In this document: in pieces, positions 18,023-29,151 of the stretch
Position numbering within the stretch: the stretch's first letter is position 1
Layout of the letters: every line of letters starts with the position of its first letter
NCBI GenBank assembly: GCA_963825405.1
Contig: CAWGTB010000015.1
Span: forward strand, 1 to 64,000
From: JACPNO01 sp963825405
GTDB lineage: Bacteria > Acidobacteriota > Terriglobia > Bryobacterales > Bryobacteraceae
Direction of reading: 5' to 3'
Length of the DNA: 64,000 nt
Made by a program: the position numbers and the translations under genes
The notes under the pieces: generated by a model
Seen by the model: only the letters and a program-made list of their open reading frames with translations
The model's database searches: none
What the model was told of the DNA's origin: nothing

Positions 18023-19062
18023 GGAAACCGGCCCGCCAGCAGGCAAACCAGAATAATCAGGCCAGTGCCGGTCATGGCCGAAAGCGCGTAGCCGAATCCG
18101 CGGCTGCGCAGGAAAGGTGGCGCATAGCGAGGCATGGGCGCGGTCCAAAAGGATGCCAGACGCTCCATGCCGGATGGCACGCTTGCGGGCAGCGCCTGGT
18201 TGAGGGATACGGATTCGATGTGGCGTCGGCTTTCCGCATTAGAGAAATCAGCGGGCGCCCATTCGGCCCACGCCGAGCCTGTCGCCAAAATGCCGAGGGG
18301 CGTCAGAATCATGAGAATTGCGAGCCCAATCCAAAGCGGCCGCGTTGCTCGCAACAGCGGCGATACGGAGACGCCCGGGGCGCGGGGAGCGGTCGCCATG
18401 AGCAGGGATGGCTCGGCGCGCTGCAGGTACGACACGACCCCGGCGGTCACCACCATCTCCGCCAGACCCGCAATGGTCAGGTGGCCGATCATCATGGCCG
18501 GAATCGCGATGTGCAGCGGATAGGGCGCATAGAGCGGCGCGCCGGACGCGTCGCGGTACCAGAGCGGCTGGAGTCCGAATTCAATTGCGGCTAGCAGCGC
18601 GGCGACGTTGATGGACGCATAACCCGCCACCGCCGCAGCCACCACGCGGCGGGGAGCGTCGAGCGCGGCCCGGCCGGAAATGGCGCGATAGACGGCGTAG
18701 GCTACCAATGACCCAACAATCGCCATGTTGAAACAATTCGCGCCCAGCGCCGTGATGCCGCCATCGCCAAAAAATACGGCTTGGATCATGAGCGCGATCG
18801 AGATCGCGAGGATCGAACCCCAGAGGCCGAGCACGATGGCCGCGATCCCGACGCCCACGGCGTGTCCCGTGGTCCCGCCCGGAAGCGGGAGGTTGAACAT
18901 CATGATGATGAACGAGAAGGCCGCGAAGACTGAAAGCAGCGGCACCATGTGCGAGTTCAGCGCGCGCTTCAGACGGCGCAGCGACGTGTACCAGAAAGGC
19001 GCCGACCCCGCATAGAGCGCTGCGCAAGTGGCCGGGCTCAGGTATCCATCGGGGATGTGCAT
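18019..19062 (-). CDS. cbiM: Nickel/cobalt ECF transporter substrate-binding component (CbiM-CbiN-like fusion, NikMN)
   Basis: 347 residues. It opens MHIPDGYLSPATCAALYAGS; the Met1-His2 pair at the processed N-terminus is the metal ligand in NikM/CbiM structures. The M domain (about 1-215) has the conserved LPLPGGTTGHAVGVGIAAIV and FFGDGGITALGANCFNMAIV, whose histidine completes the metal site. The last 100 residues begin with a membrane helix (LWIGLAILMILTPLGILATG), continue through SAWAEWAPADF and end with another helix, as in the CbiN/PDGLE part of NikMN fusions. It is the first gene of the three-gene unit. Nickel versus cobalt cannot be decided; no cobalamin riboswitch is visible upstream. 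Confidence 0.9.
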   Translation of the reverse strand: MHIPDGYLSPATCAALYAGSAPFWYTSLRRLKRALNSHMVPLLSVFAAFSFIIMMFNLPLPGGTTGHAVGVGIAAIVLGLWGSILAISIALMIQAVFFGDGGITALGANCFNMAIVGSLVAYAVYRAISGRAALDAPRRVVAAAVAGYASINVAALLAAIEFGLQPLWYRDASGAPLYAPYPLHIAIPAMMIGHLTIAGLAEMVVTAGVVSYLQRAEPSLLMATAPRAPGVSVSPLLRATRPLWIGLAILMILTPLGILATGSAWAEWAPADFSNAESRRHIESVSLNQALPASVPSGMERLASFWTAPMPRYAPPFLRSRGFGYALSAMTGTGLIILVCLLAGRFP

Positions 19063-19157
19063 TCACTAACCTTTACGTGATCGAACCCCGTTCCGGATTC
19101 GCCGATGGGGAGAGTGTAACACGAATGTAGAATTCGTAGCATCCAGGGGCGGGGCCA

Positions 19158-19256
19158 AGAAAAGCATTTTCTCGCAGAGACGCAGAGAACTACCAAGACC
19201 TTTATGGTTTATGTTTTTCTCTGTGTGCTCTGCGTCTCTGCGTGAAATTCTTTTTT
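19158..19256. repeat. Palindromic repeat R1, copy 2
   Basis: The left arm CATTTTCTCGCAGAGACGCA (from about 19164) and the right arm (about 19213-19256, with CTCTGCGTCTCTGCGTGAAA) are inverted partners around an AT-rich centre. It starts immediately past the stop of the enolase-like gene, between that gene and cbiM (same strand). Read on the minus strand it encodes HAETQSTQRK in a false extension of that gene. Confidence 0.85.
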
Positions 19257-20480
19257 TACGCCGTGAAATCCCAGCCGAAACCGGGCTTGTCGCTGGCCTG
19301 CATGTAGATGCCTTCTTCGCCGCGGGTGATCCGCTTGTCTTCCTCGAAACGCTGGTAGACTTCGCGCGGCCCGCCCGGCGGCGGCATGAACAGCTCCGCC
19401 CAGGGCGCGTTGGTCGTGGCCGTGATGAAGTGCACGCGCTTCGTTGAGACCGCCGCCGTGCGGGATCACCGGAATGTCGTACGCCGCGGCCAGCGCGCCG
19501 ATGCGCCGCATCTCGGTCAAGCCGCCGCACCATTCGACGTCCGGCTGCCATATCGACGCCGAGCGGTTCTCGAGCAATTGCCGGAAACCGTAACGCGTAT
19601 ATTCATGCTCGCCGGTGGCGATGCGCGTCGACTTGATCTGCGCGCTCAAGCGCCCGAAGCCGGCGTAATCGTGCGGCTGCAGCACTTCTTCCATCCAGTA
19701 AATACGGTACGGCTCGAGCATCTCCGCCATCTCGATGGTGTAGCGCTCGGTCCACGACATCCAGCAGTCGAGCATGATGTCGCCGTCGGGGCCCAGCAGT
19801 TCGCGCGTACGCTTCACCAGCGCCAGATTCTTCTTCATGCCTTCGCGGCCGTCCGCAGGGCCGTGCGGAATGGCCAGCTTCAGCCGCTTGAAACCGAATT
19901 CCAGGTGCTGCTCAATGTCGTTGCCGGTGCAATAGGAGGGTAGCCGCGGCTTGGTCGCCCCGCCCAGCAGCTTGTAAACCGGCATGCCGAGCGCATTGCC
20001 CAATAAATCCCAAAGCGCCAAATCCACGCCGCTGATGGCGTTGATCACGATGCCCGCGCGGCCGTAGTACATGCTGGAGCGCCACAAGATGTCCCAGATG
20101 CGCTCGATGTTGAACGGGTCTTCGCCAACAAGCAATTTGACGAAATGCCCTTCGACGACCGCGCCCCCGCCCGGGCCGCCATTGCCGTAGCCTTTAACGC
20201 CTTTGTCGGTCGAAATTTCCACCGTGAAGCTGGGAATTTTGTCCGACATGAACAGCGAGCGCTTGGGCTTGTACTCGGGATAGATCGACATCGGGTTGGC
20301 CACTTCCACTTCGCCCGTCGACCAGGAACCGGGAGACGGCGTGTAGGTGGGCAGCGGCCGGCGCGGCTTGGGCTCGACCAGGCGCACACCAGTGATTTTC
20401 AACTTGCTCTTTTCCTGCTGAAACGGCAGGGCGGGCAGCGAGAGAAGCGGGGTCAATCCTAGAAATGTTCGACGGCGCAT
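19256..20480 (-). CDS. Tat-exported enolase-superfamily dehydratase (rhamnonate dehydratase/mandelate racemase-like)
   Basis: About 408 residues. The ATG at 20480 gives MRRRTFLGLTPLLSLPAL, a twin-arginine signal. Residues 60-170 are the capping domain. The barrel shows FKRLKLAIPHGPADG with the catalytic lysine region, DGDIMLDCWMSWTERY (metal Asp), RIYWMEEVLQPHD (metal Glu), STRIATGEHEYTRYGF (metal Glu) and IPVIPHGGGLNEA, with the His of the rhamnonate-dehydratase type. One frame change near 19440 leads to the true end TATTNAPWAELFMPPPGGPR and DKPGFGWDFTA. It probably dehydrates a sugar acid in the periplasm. The methyltransferase gene stops six bases upstream, so they form an operon. Confidence 0.83.
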
Positions 20481-20485
20481 GGGAT

Positions 20486-21155
20486 TCACGACCACGTTAT
20501 ATCAACTAATTGGCTGGCGTACCACGGGGAGACGGAATGTTGGAAGCGCGCGCCCGATCCGCGGATCGCTTCTTCCACCAGCTTGCGCAAGTTCCTCGGG
20601 CGTGTAGGCGCGGCGTATGGATTGGCAGCCGTCGGCGTTGACGATGTGCCCGAACAGCGGCCCCAGGAACGTGCGGAAGAGCACCAGCGGGAGCCAATGG
20701 CGCACCAAATCCAGCAGGATCAAGCGGCGCGACGTGCGGCTCACATTGCGAATCAGATCGATGATGCTGCGCTCAGAAAGATGATGGACAAGGAAAACCG
20801 AGACGGCGACGTCGGCGGGCGGCAGCGGATCGCGCACGGCATCCGTCTCTACAATCGTGATATCGGGCTCGGGATTCCGGGGGGCGCGCAAATCGATTCC
20901 GGTCACTGCCACGCCCAGATCCTGGCGAATTTTCCGCAGCAGCACGCCGTTGCCGCAGCCGATGTCCAACACGCTTTTGGCGGGGCGCGCGCCCATTCGC
21001 AGCGCGCGGATCACGGTCCGATGGCAGCCCAGGACCCGTTCCAGGCGGCTCAAATCCCGGTGAAATTTCTCCCAGACATCGTCGGGAACATTGGGATCGT
21101 CCATCAACTCCGGAGCCGGGGCGCGATGTTTCATTGGAAGCAGCAATTTTAACAC
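20486..21155 (-). CDS. SAM-dependent methyltransferase (UbiE-like fold)
   Basis: About 220 residues. Motif I SVLDIGCGNGVLLRKIRQDL is followed by VAVTGIDLRAPRNPEPDITI, then DVAVSVFLVHHLSERSIIDL and LILLDLVRHWLPLVLFRTFL, the class I core. Near 20580 a frame change separates YTPEEL from LRKLVEEAIRGSGARFQHSV, which gives a sensible tail ending DITWS at 20486; the uncorrected frame stops at 20502. GTG 21155 is the earliest start; an internal ATG (MKHRAPAPEL) is an alternative. The target is unknown. It overlaps nothing but leads straight into the Tat-exported dehydratase. Confidence 0.75.
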
Positions 21156-21203
21156 TTCAAAGCTGATATAACTGTGACTCGCTAGTTAAACTGAGGAGAA
21201 GGC

Positions 21204-21890
21204 GTGCCTCCCCGCGAGAAGACAGACGGGCATCTGATGCGTCAACTGTTCACCGCAGTGGCGCCGCGCTACGACCTGGTCACGCGCCTTTTCTCTTTCG
21301 GCATGGACCGCCGCTGGAAGACCATCGGGGTAGCTGGAGCCTCCTTGCCTGCCAACTCAATGGCCCTGGATCTGGCCTGCGGTACGGGAGATTTCTCCCG
21401 CCTAGTGCGCCGCAACGGAATGGCACGCGTGGTCGCCCTAGATTTGACCGAGCCGATGCTGCGGCTAGCCAAAGCCGATGGGGCAGCGGAGCCGGTCTGC
21501 GGCGATGCAGCCTTTCTGCCGTTTGCCGCCGCGACCTTTGACTGCGTGCTGGTGGGATATGGCCTGCGCAATTTTCCCCACTTGCAGCAAACGCTGGCGG
21601 AGATTCAACGCGTGACCAAGCCGGGCGGACTGCTGGTCAGCCTGGATTTTTTCCTGCCGGAGAACCGCATTTTCCGTCCGGTCTATCTGGCCTACCTGTT
21701 CGTGCAAGGCGCATTTTGGGGCCTGCTGCTGCACGGCAAGCCTCGGACTTACACCTACATTTGGGATTCGCTGCGCAGTTTTCTTTCGATGGGAGAGTTT
21801 TCCACACTCCTCCGAACGGCCGGCTATCGCGAGGTTCGCTCGCGCGGCTTTGTGGGCGGAGGAATCGCGGTCCATTGGGCGCGGCGCTAA
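21204..21890 (+). CDS. ubiE: Demethylmenaquinone methyltransferase UbiE/MenG
   Basis: 228 residues. It opens with REKTDGHLMRQLFTAVAPRY followed by DLVTRLFSFGMDRRWK, the family block FxxVAxxYDxxNxxxSxGxxxxW. Motif I is ALDLACGTGDFSRLVRRNGM, and GYGLRNFPHLQQTLAEIQRV matches the UbiE signature YGLRN. The end WARR follows FVGGGIAVHW. The GTG at 21204 has a good GAGGAG site at 21193-21198. It methylates demethylmenaquinone in the last step of menaquinone synthesis; which quinone this organism uses cannot be told from the window. Confidence 0.86.
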   Translation: MPPREKTDGHLMRQLFTAVAPRYDLVTRLFSFGMDRRWKTIGVAGASLPANSMALDLACGTGDFSRLVRRNGMARVVALDLTEPMLRLAKADGAAEPVCGDAAFLPFAAATFDCVLVGYGLRNFPHLQQTLAEIQRVTKPGGLLVSLDFFLPENRIFRPVYLAYLFVQGAFWGLLLHGKPRTYTYIWDSLRSFLSMGEFSTLLRTAGYREVRSRGFVGGGIAVHWARR

Positions 21891-21940
21891 GCGTCGATCT
21901 TTACAGAAACTGACAAGACTTGGATCAGAATGGCGGCATA

Positions 21941-22183
21941 ATGGTCGCTGTTATGCTCAGTGGGAGGCGGTTTCGGCTTCACCAAGAAACCGTCGCCATT
22001 GAAACCATCAGCAACAAGCGACTCGCCATCCACGTACCTGCGGGATCAATCATAACGATTAAAAGCGGCCCCGGGCCAAATGACAACCGTAGGGTAGACG
22101 CTTTTTGGGCCGGGCGTGAAATAGCGATGTTCGCAGATGATATCGAGAGGCGAGGCGAAGAAGTCAGCGAAGCTTCAAGCTGA
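21941..22183 (+). CDS. Small conserved hypothetical protein
   Basis: 80 residues from ATG 21941 (a TTG at 21920 gives 87). The sequence VAVMLSGRRFRLHQETVAIE, then RLAIHVPAGSIITIKSGPGP and VDAFWAGREIAMFADDIERR, forms a small beta-barrel-like pattern with a conserved PAG/V.V.W.G..V.MF layout. I know similar short proteins from Solibacter-type acidobacteria, but no function is assigned. Nothing in the neighbourhood hints at a role. Confidence 0.55.
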   Translation: MVAVMLSGRRFRLHQETVAIETISNKRLAIHVPAGSIITIKSGPGPNDNRRVDAFWAGREIAMFADDIERRGEEVSEASS

Positions 22184-22452
22184 CCGTACTCTGGGCCAGC
22201 GAATCTTCTCCAGAGATTTTACGCGGGACTTTTCGTCCGGGAACGTTGTGATGGCGTCTATCAGATGCATGACCCATTTTGCACACTTATTTTGCTTTGT
22301 CAAGTGCATAATCACGGATTTACCCGTTACCCGACATCAGTCAAATCCGATTGTCGCCGTTGGACGATTCCCATGTGCCACCGGAAATTTGCCGATGCTA
22401 TACTGTCTTGCAGGTTTACCATCACCCCTAAAGCTGAGTGGGGGTTCGCGCC

Positions 22453-22842
22453 ATGAAAAGTAAGGTCCAAGTCGTTCTTTTGGTTGACGACGAAAGCGGG
22501 CTGCGGGCTTCGTGCCGGCAGATGCTTGCTGCCGAGGGCTACACCGTCCTTGAAGCCGACAACGGGTTTGAAGCGCTTATCCTGGCCGCTCAGCGAAGCG
22601 GCGAAGTGGATTTGCTGCTGACCGATGTCGCTTTGCCCTGGATCAGCGGCGCTCGCCTGGCCACTGCATTTGAACAGCTCTGGCCTGGCGTTCCGGTGAT
22701 GTATCTGGCGGACGACGCCAATCCGTCCAATTCCCAGATTCGGCCCGGTGCGGCCATTGTCGCCAAGCAGCTACTGGATCACCAGCTCATCAACCGCGTG
22801 GACGGCGTGATCGAAGCTTCGCGGCACTCGACCATTCACTAA
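22453..22842 (+). CDS. Single-domain response regulator receiver (CheY-like), atypical
   Basis: 129 residues comprising one receiver domain. Acidic pocket: VVLLVDDESGLRASCRQMLA. The phosphoacceptor Asp is in VDLLLTDVALPWISGARLAT. The switch Thr/Ser is replaced in VPVMYLADDANPS (Ala at the usual T), and the invariant Lys is probably in AAIVAKQLLD. The missing Thr suggests altered signalling. The ATG at 22453 is 48 bases after a TATACT box at 22399-22404. The stop overlaps the convergent Gfo/Idh gene by four bases. No kinase is adjacent. Confidence 0.75.
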   Translation: MKSKVQVVLLVDDESGLRASCRQMLAAEGYTVLEADNGFEALILAAQRSGEVDLLLTDVALPWISGARLATAFEQLWPGVPVMYLADDANPSNSQIRPGAAIVAKQLLDHQLINRVDGVIEASRHSTIH

Positions 22843-24152
22843 ACTTCCAGCTTCCAGGGTTTGCGGTATTCGCGTTTGAGATATTGCCGCGCTTCTGCTT
22901 GGGGCGTCGTCTCTTTTTGCCCATCCCAATCCACGCGCAGTTTGCTGCGATAGGACATGTTGCCCAGAATCGCGGTGGACGTCGAGCGGTGGCCGATTTC
23001 GATATCGCTCACCGGACGCCAGCGATTCTTGACGCACTCCATGAAATTCGCCCAGTGCGCCATGTTGTGATTGTTGGAGCTTTTCTCCTCAACGGCTTCG
23101 AGGTCCGAACCCTTTTCCGGAATCAGGCGGTAGAGGGAGCGGTCGACGAACAGCGTGCCCTTGGTCCCGTGGAAGAGAATGCCGTAGCCCTGGTTGAACA
23201 TCGATTGCCCGTTGCCGGCGCGGTACTCGTAGGTGCAGATCATCTCGTTGGGATATTGATAGGTCACCTGCAGCGTGTCGGGCGTTTCCGTGTTGTCCTG
23301 CAAATAATATTTGCCGCCGAGCGAGGTGATCGCCGTCGGCGGCGTTTCGTTGAAGGCCATTTGCACGATGTCGAGCAGATGGACGCCCCAATCGGTCATC
23401 ATGCCGCCGGCGTAATCCCAGAACCAGCGGAAATGCGAGAAGGCGTTGGGGTCGACGCCGAAGCGATTCTCGTTGAACGGGCGCATGGGCGCGGGGCCCA
23501 GCCACATATCCCAATCCAGACCGGCGGGCGGCTCGGCGTCGGCGGGATTGCCGATGCCCTGCGGCAGGGCGTTGCCGTAATTCCAGGTGCGGCAGAAAGT
23601 GATCTTGCCCAGCTTGCCGCTGCGCACGATCTCGGCGGCTTTCTGGAAATGCACGCCGGAGCGCTGCTGGTGCCGACCTGCACCACGCGGTCGTACTTGC
23701 GGGCGGCCTCCACCATCTTGCGGCCTTCGTCGATGACGACGCAGATCGGCTTCTCGACGTAGACGTCTTTGCCGGCCTTGCAGGCTTCGACGGTCATGTA
23801 GGGATGCCAGTGGTCGGGCGTGGCGACGACAGACGATGTCGACCGATTTATCCGCCAGCACTTCGCGAAAATCGGCGATGCCCTTGGCTTTGGGACGCGA
23901 ATCGGGCGTGCCTTCGGGACCGCGGCCGGTGAAAGCCACGGCCTGTTCCAGATGCGGCTGGTAGACGTCGCACACGGAGGCGATTTCGACGCCCGGCTGG
24001 CGCATCGCGAAACCCAGATTAGACATGCCCATGCGGCCCATGCCGATGACGGAGACGCGCGGGCGGTCGTTGGCGCCTTTGACGTTGCCGGTGAAGAGCG
24101 AAGTCGTGAATGCCGCGCCGGCGGACTTGAGAAAATCTCTGCGATCATCCAT
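22839..24152 (-). CDS. Tat-exported Gfo/Idh/MocA family oxidoreductase
   Basis: About 437 residues. A Tat signal (DDRRDFLKSAGAAFTTSLFT) precedes the NAD(P) Rossmann motif VSVIGMGRMGMSNLGFAMRQ. The catalytic EKP motif is in CKAGKDVYVEKPICVVIDEG, which lies in another frame between about 23660 and 23830, so two compensating indels are present. The C-terminal domain has HFRWFWDYAGGMMTDWGVHL, with the usual G..D.G.H motif, and HNMAHWANFMECVKNRWRPV. Members oxidise or isomerise sugars and cyclitols; exported ones are very numerous in Acidobacteriota and Planctomycetota. The ATG lies five bases after the leuS stop, so it is cotranscribed with leuS. Confidence 0.87.
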   Translation of the reverse strand: MDDRRDFLKSAGAAFTTSLFTGNVKGANDRPRVSVIGMGRMGMSNLGFAMRQPGVEIASVCDVYQPHLEQAVAFTGRGPEGTPDSRPKAKGIADFREVLADKSVDIVCRRHARPLASLHDRRSLQGRQRRLRREADLRRHRRRPQDGGGRPQVRPRGAGRHQQRSGVHFQKAAEIVRSGKLGKITFCRTWNYGNALPQGIGNPADAEPPAGLDWDMWLGPAPMRPFNENRFGVDPNAFSHFRWFWDYAGGMMTDWGVHLLDIVQMAFNETPPTAITSLGGKYYLQDNTETPDTLQVTYQYPNEMICTYEYRAGNGQSMFNQGYGILFHGTKGTLFVDRSLYRLIPEKGSDLEAVEEKSSNNHNMAHWANFMECVKNRWRPVSDIEIGHRSTSTAILGNMSYRSKLRVDWDGQKETTPQAEARQYLKREYRKPWKLEV

Positions 24153-24157
24153 AGCGC

Positions 24158-26609
<2,452 letters not shown>

Positions 26610-27477
26610 AGGTTTTTCAATTGCTCGACGTTGCGGCGGTCGTCGCCGTCCTCGTCCACGGGCGTTTCCAGGATGAAGGCTTTGGTGCGCAGCTTGGGAT
26701 GCGCCAGGATGCGGCGGAATCCGTCTACGCCGATGTGTCCTTCGCCAATATTGTGCGTGCCGGTCGACGTGCGATCCCAGCGGCGCCTTTGGAATCGTTG
26801 GCGTGAATCACGCGCACATGTTCGAAGCCCAGGGTCGCGCCGATTTCGCGCGTAGTCTCGGCGCAGGCCGGCCTCATTCGCGACATCGAATCCGGCGGCG
26901 AGCAGGTGGCACGTGTCCAGACAGTAGCCGATGGGCAGAGCCGTTTCGCGCTCGGCTAGCGACGCGGATGAGCGCCAGTTCTTCGAAGCGCGAGCCAATC
27001 TGCGCGCCGCTGCCGGCGGTGTTTTCGATCAGCACGGTAACATCGCGCTGGATATTTCCCGCCGCCTCCGCCATTCCATACACGAACGCCGCGATCCCCT
27101 GCTCGACGGATTGGCCTTTGTAATTGCCGGGATGCGTCACCAGGTATTCGGCTCCAATGGCATGCGCGCGATCCAGTTCGCCGCGAAAGGCCACGATGGA
27201 TTTGCCGCGAATCTCAGGGTCGAGCGACGCCAGGTTGATCAGGTAGTTCACGTGGATTGCCAGCGGATGCAGGTCCAAACGCTCGCGCGCGCGTTTGAGC
27301 CTCGTCACCTCGACCGGATCGGGCATGGACGCCCGCCACATCCTGGGACTGGCCGAGAAAATCTGGAAGGTGTTCGCTCCCAACTCAGCCGCCTTCAAAG
27401 CTGCTTTTTCCAGGGATCCCGCGCTGGACGTGTGGATGCCGATCCGCAGAACTTTATCCTAGCAAACTGGCCGGAGC

Positions 27478-27483
27478 TATACT
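27478..27483 (+). promoter_or_regulatory. Putative -10 box before the MBL-rhodanese gene
   Basis: TATACT lies ten bases before ATG 27494 with no ribosome site between, consistent with a leaderless or nearly leaderless mRNA. No convincing -35 hexamer was found. Confidence 0.35.
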
Positions 27484-27493
27484 GTGATCGGCT

Positions 27494-29125
27494 ATGTATT
27501 TCGAGCAGTTTTACCTCAGTTGTCTGGCGCATGCGTCGTACATGATCGGCTCCGAAGGCGTGGCTGCCGTGGTCGATCCGCAGCGCGATGTTGATCTCTA
27601 CATCGACGAAGCCGCCAAGCACGGCCTGCGCATTCAGCATGTCATCGAGACGCACTTGCATGCTGATTTTGTTTCCGGGCATCAGGAACTGGCTGCGCGC
27701 ACGGGCGCCCAAATTTATTTGGGGACGCGGGCTGGCGCCACTTTTCCGCATGTCGCGGTGAAGGAGGGCGACGAAGTCCGTTTCGGCCGCTGCGTACTGC
27801 GTTTTCTGGAAACTCCCGGGCATACGCTCGAAAGCATTTGCATTGTGGTGACGGATCTCGATCGCTCTCCGGAACCGTTTGCCGTGCTCACCGGCGATAC
27901 GTTGTTTATCGGCGACGTCGGCCGTCCCGATCTTTCGCCCGGCCACACGCCGCAGCAGCTTGCCGGGCTGCTGTATCAGAGCCTGCATGAAAAGCTGATG
28001 ACGCTTCCTGACGACACGCAGGTGTATCCGGCTCACGGCGCGGGCTCGCTGTGCGGACGCCAGATCGGCGCCGAACGGCACTCCACCATCGGCCATGAAA
28101 AGCAATTCAATTACGCGCTGAAAGCCGGATCGCAGGACGAATTCGTGCATTTGCTGACCGACACGCTGCCGGAGCGGCCCGGGTACTTCATGAAGGATGC
28201 GGAGATCAATCGCACCGGCGCTGGAGCGTTGGGTGAGCTGGCTCCGCTCGCGGCACTCGATCCTTTTACGGTGCTGCACCGCCAGCAAGAAGGCGCGGTA
28301 GTACTGGATACGCGCGCCGCCGCGGAGTTCGGCGCGGGGCATATTCCGGGATCGGTGAACATTGCACTCGCCGGACAATTCGCCGCCTGGGCGGGAACGC
28401 TGCTGGGCCTCGAGACTGCCGTCGTCATCGTGGCCGACGATGCGGAAAAAGCTCACGAGGCACGGCTGCGCCTGGCGCGCGTGGGCATCGAGCGCGTGGC
28501 CGGGTACGCGGGGATCGAGGATTGGAAGAAGCAGAACCTGGCGCTGGAACAAGTTCCGCAAATCTCCGTCGAAGATTTGCAGCGCTTGATGCAAGAACAC
28601 AAAGGCGACGTGCAGGTAGTGGACGTCCGCCGCGAAGGCGAGTGGGAGGAAGGCCACATCGAGGGCGCGGTGCTGAAGCCGCTCAATCAGCTGGTGCGCA
28701 TGATGGACGACCTGGATTCGCGGCGCCCGCTATTGGTGCATTGCGCAGGTGGCTATCGCAGCTCCGCGGCCACCAGCCTGCTGCAGCGCGCCGGCTACCG
28801 GCAGGTGATGAACGTGGTGGGTGGATTCGCCGCCTGGAAAGCGGCCGGCTATCCAGTGACCACTCCCGACGCTGCGCATAATTACGTGCAGACCTGGAGC
28901 ACGAACAAGGTAGAGGATTACGGCGAGCGGCGGGTGGAAGTCTCCGGCTGGCCGGTCAATCTGACCAGCTATCGCCTGGGGGCGATTTATCACGCCAAAG
29001 CCGATAACGTTTCGCCGGGGGCGAACCTGGTGCGGACGACCGGCGCGACACGTGAGGATGCCGAAGGGCAAGCGTTGAAGCGGGCGGCGCAGTTGCTTTC
29101 GCAGACTCGGCGTTTAGCAGTGTAG
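27494..29125 (+). CDS. Persulfide dioxygenase-like MBL hydrolase fused to two rhodanese domains
   Basis: 543 residues, uninterrupted. The metallo-beta-lactamase domain (about 1-240) has IETHLHADFVSGHQELAART, the HxHxD motif (His54, His56, Asp58), and then GHTLESIC, GDTLFIGDVGRPDL and VYPAHGAGSLCG, as in persulfide dioxygenases of the ETHE1/CstB group. Rhodanese 1 (about 262-350) has VVLDTRAAAEFGAGHIPGSV but no catalytic Cys (VVIVADDAEKA). Rhodanese 2 (about 365-460) has LLVHCAGGYRSSAATSLLQR with the active Cys. A further 80 residues (YGERRVEVSGWPVNLTSYRL) follow and are not part of the usual architecture. It likely oxidises glutathione or low-molecular-weight persulfide and moves sulfane sulfur. 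Confidence 0.88.
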   Translation: MYFEQFYLSCLAHASYMIGSEGVAAVVDPQRDVDLYIDEAAKHGLRIQHVIETHLHADFVSGHQELAARTGAQIYLGTRAGATFPHVAVKEGDEVRFGRCVLRFLETPGHTLESICIVVTDLDRSPEPFAVLTGDTLFIGDVGRPDLSPGHTPQQLAGLLYQSLHEKLMTLPDDTQVYPAHGAGSLCGRQIGAERHSTIGHEKQFNYALKAGSQDEFVHLLTDTLPERPGYFMKDAEINRTGAGALGELAPLAALDPFTVLHRQQEGAVVLDTRAAAEFGAGHIPGSVNIALAGQFAAWAGTLLGLETAVVIVADDAEKAHEARLRLARVGIERVAGYAGIEDWKKQNLALEQVPQISVEDLQRLMQEHKGDVQVVDVRREGEWEEGHIEGAVLKPLNQLVRMMDDLDSRRPLLVHCAGGYRSSAATSLLQRAGYRQVMNVVGGFAAWKAAGYPVTTPDAAHNYVQTWSTNKVEDYGERRVEVSGWPVNLTSYRLGAIYHAKADNVSPGANLVRTTGATREDAEGQALKRAAQLLSQTRRLAV

Positions 29126-29151
29126 CGCGGGCGGGTTTCAAACCCACCCTT

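Noticed and set aside
19063..19160. Cobalamin or NiCo riboswitch upstream of cbiM
   Set aside because: The leader is short and I could not find the conserved boxes of either class; only a weak half-site palindrome is present.
22184..22452. A small gene or RNA upstream of the receiver gene
   Set aside because: The frames found lack a ribosome site, conserved features or a stable hairpin; only a TATACT box near 22399 stands out.
27395..28657. A 420-residue minus frame within the MBL-rhodanese gene
   Set aside because: Antisense shadow; the plus-strand gene has complete catalytic motifs.
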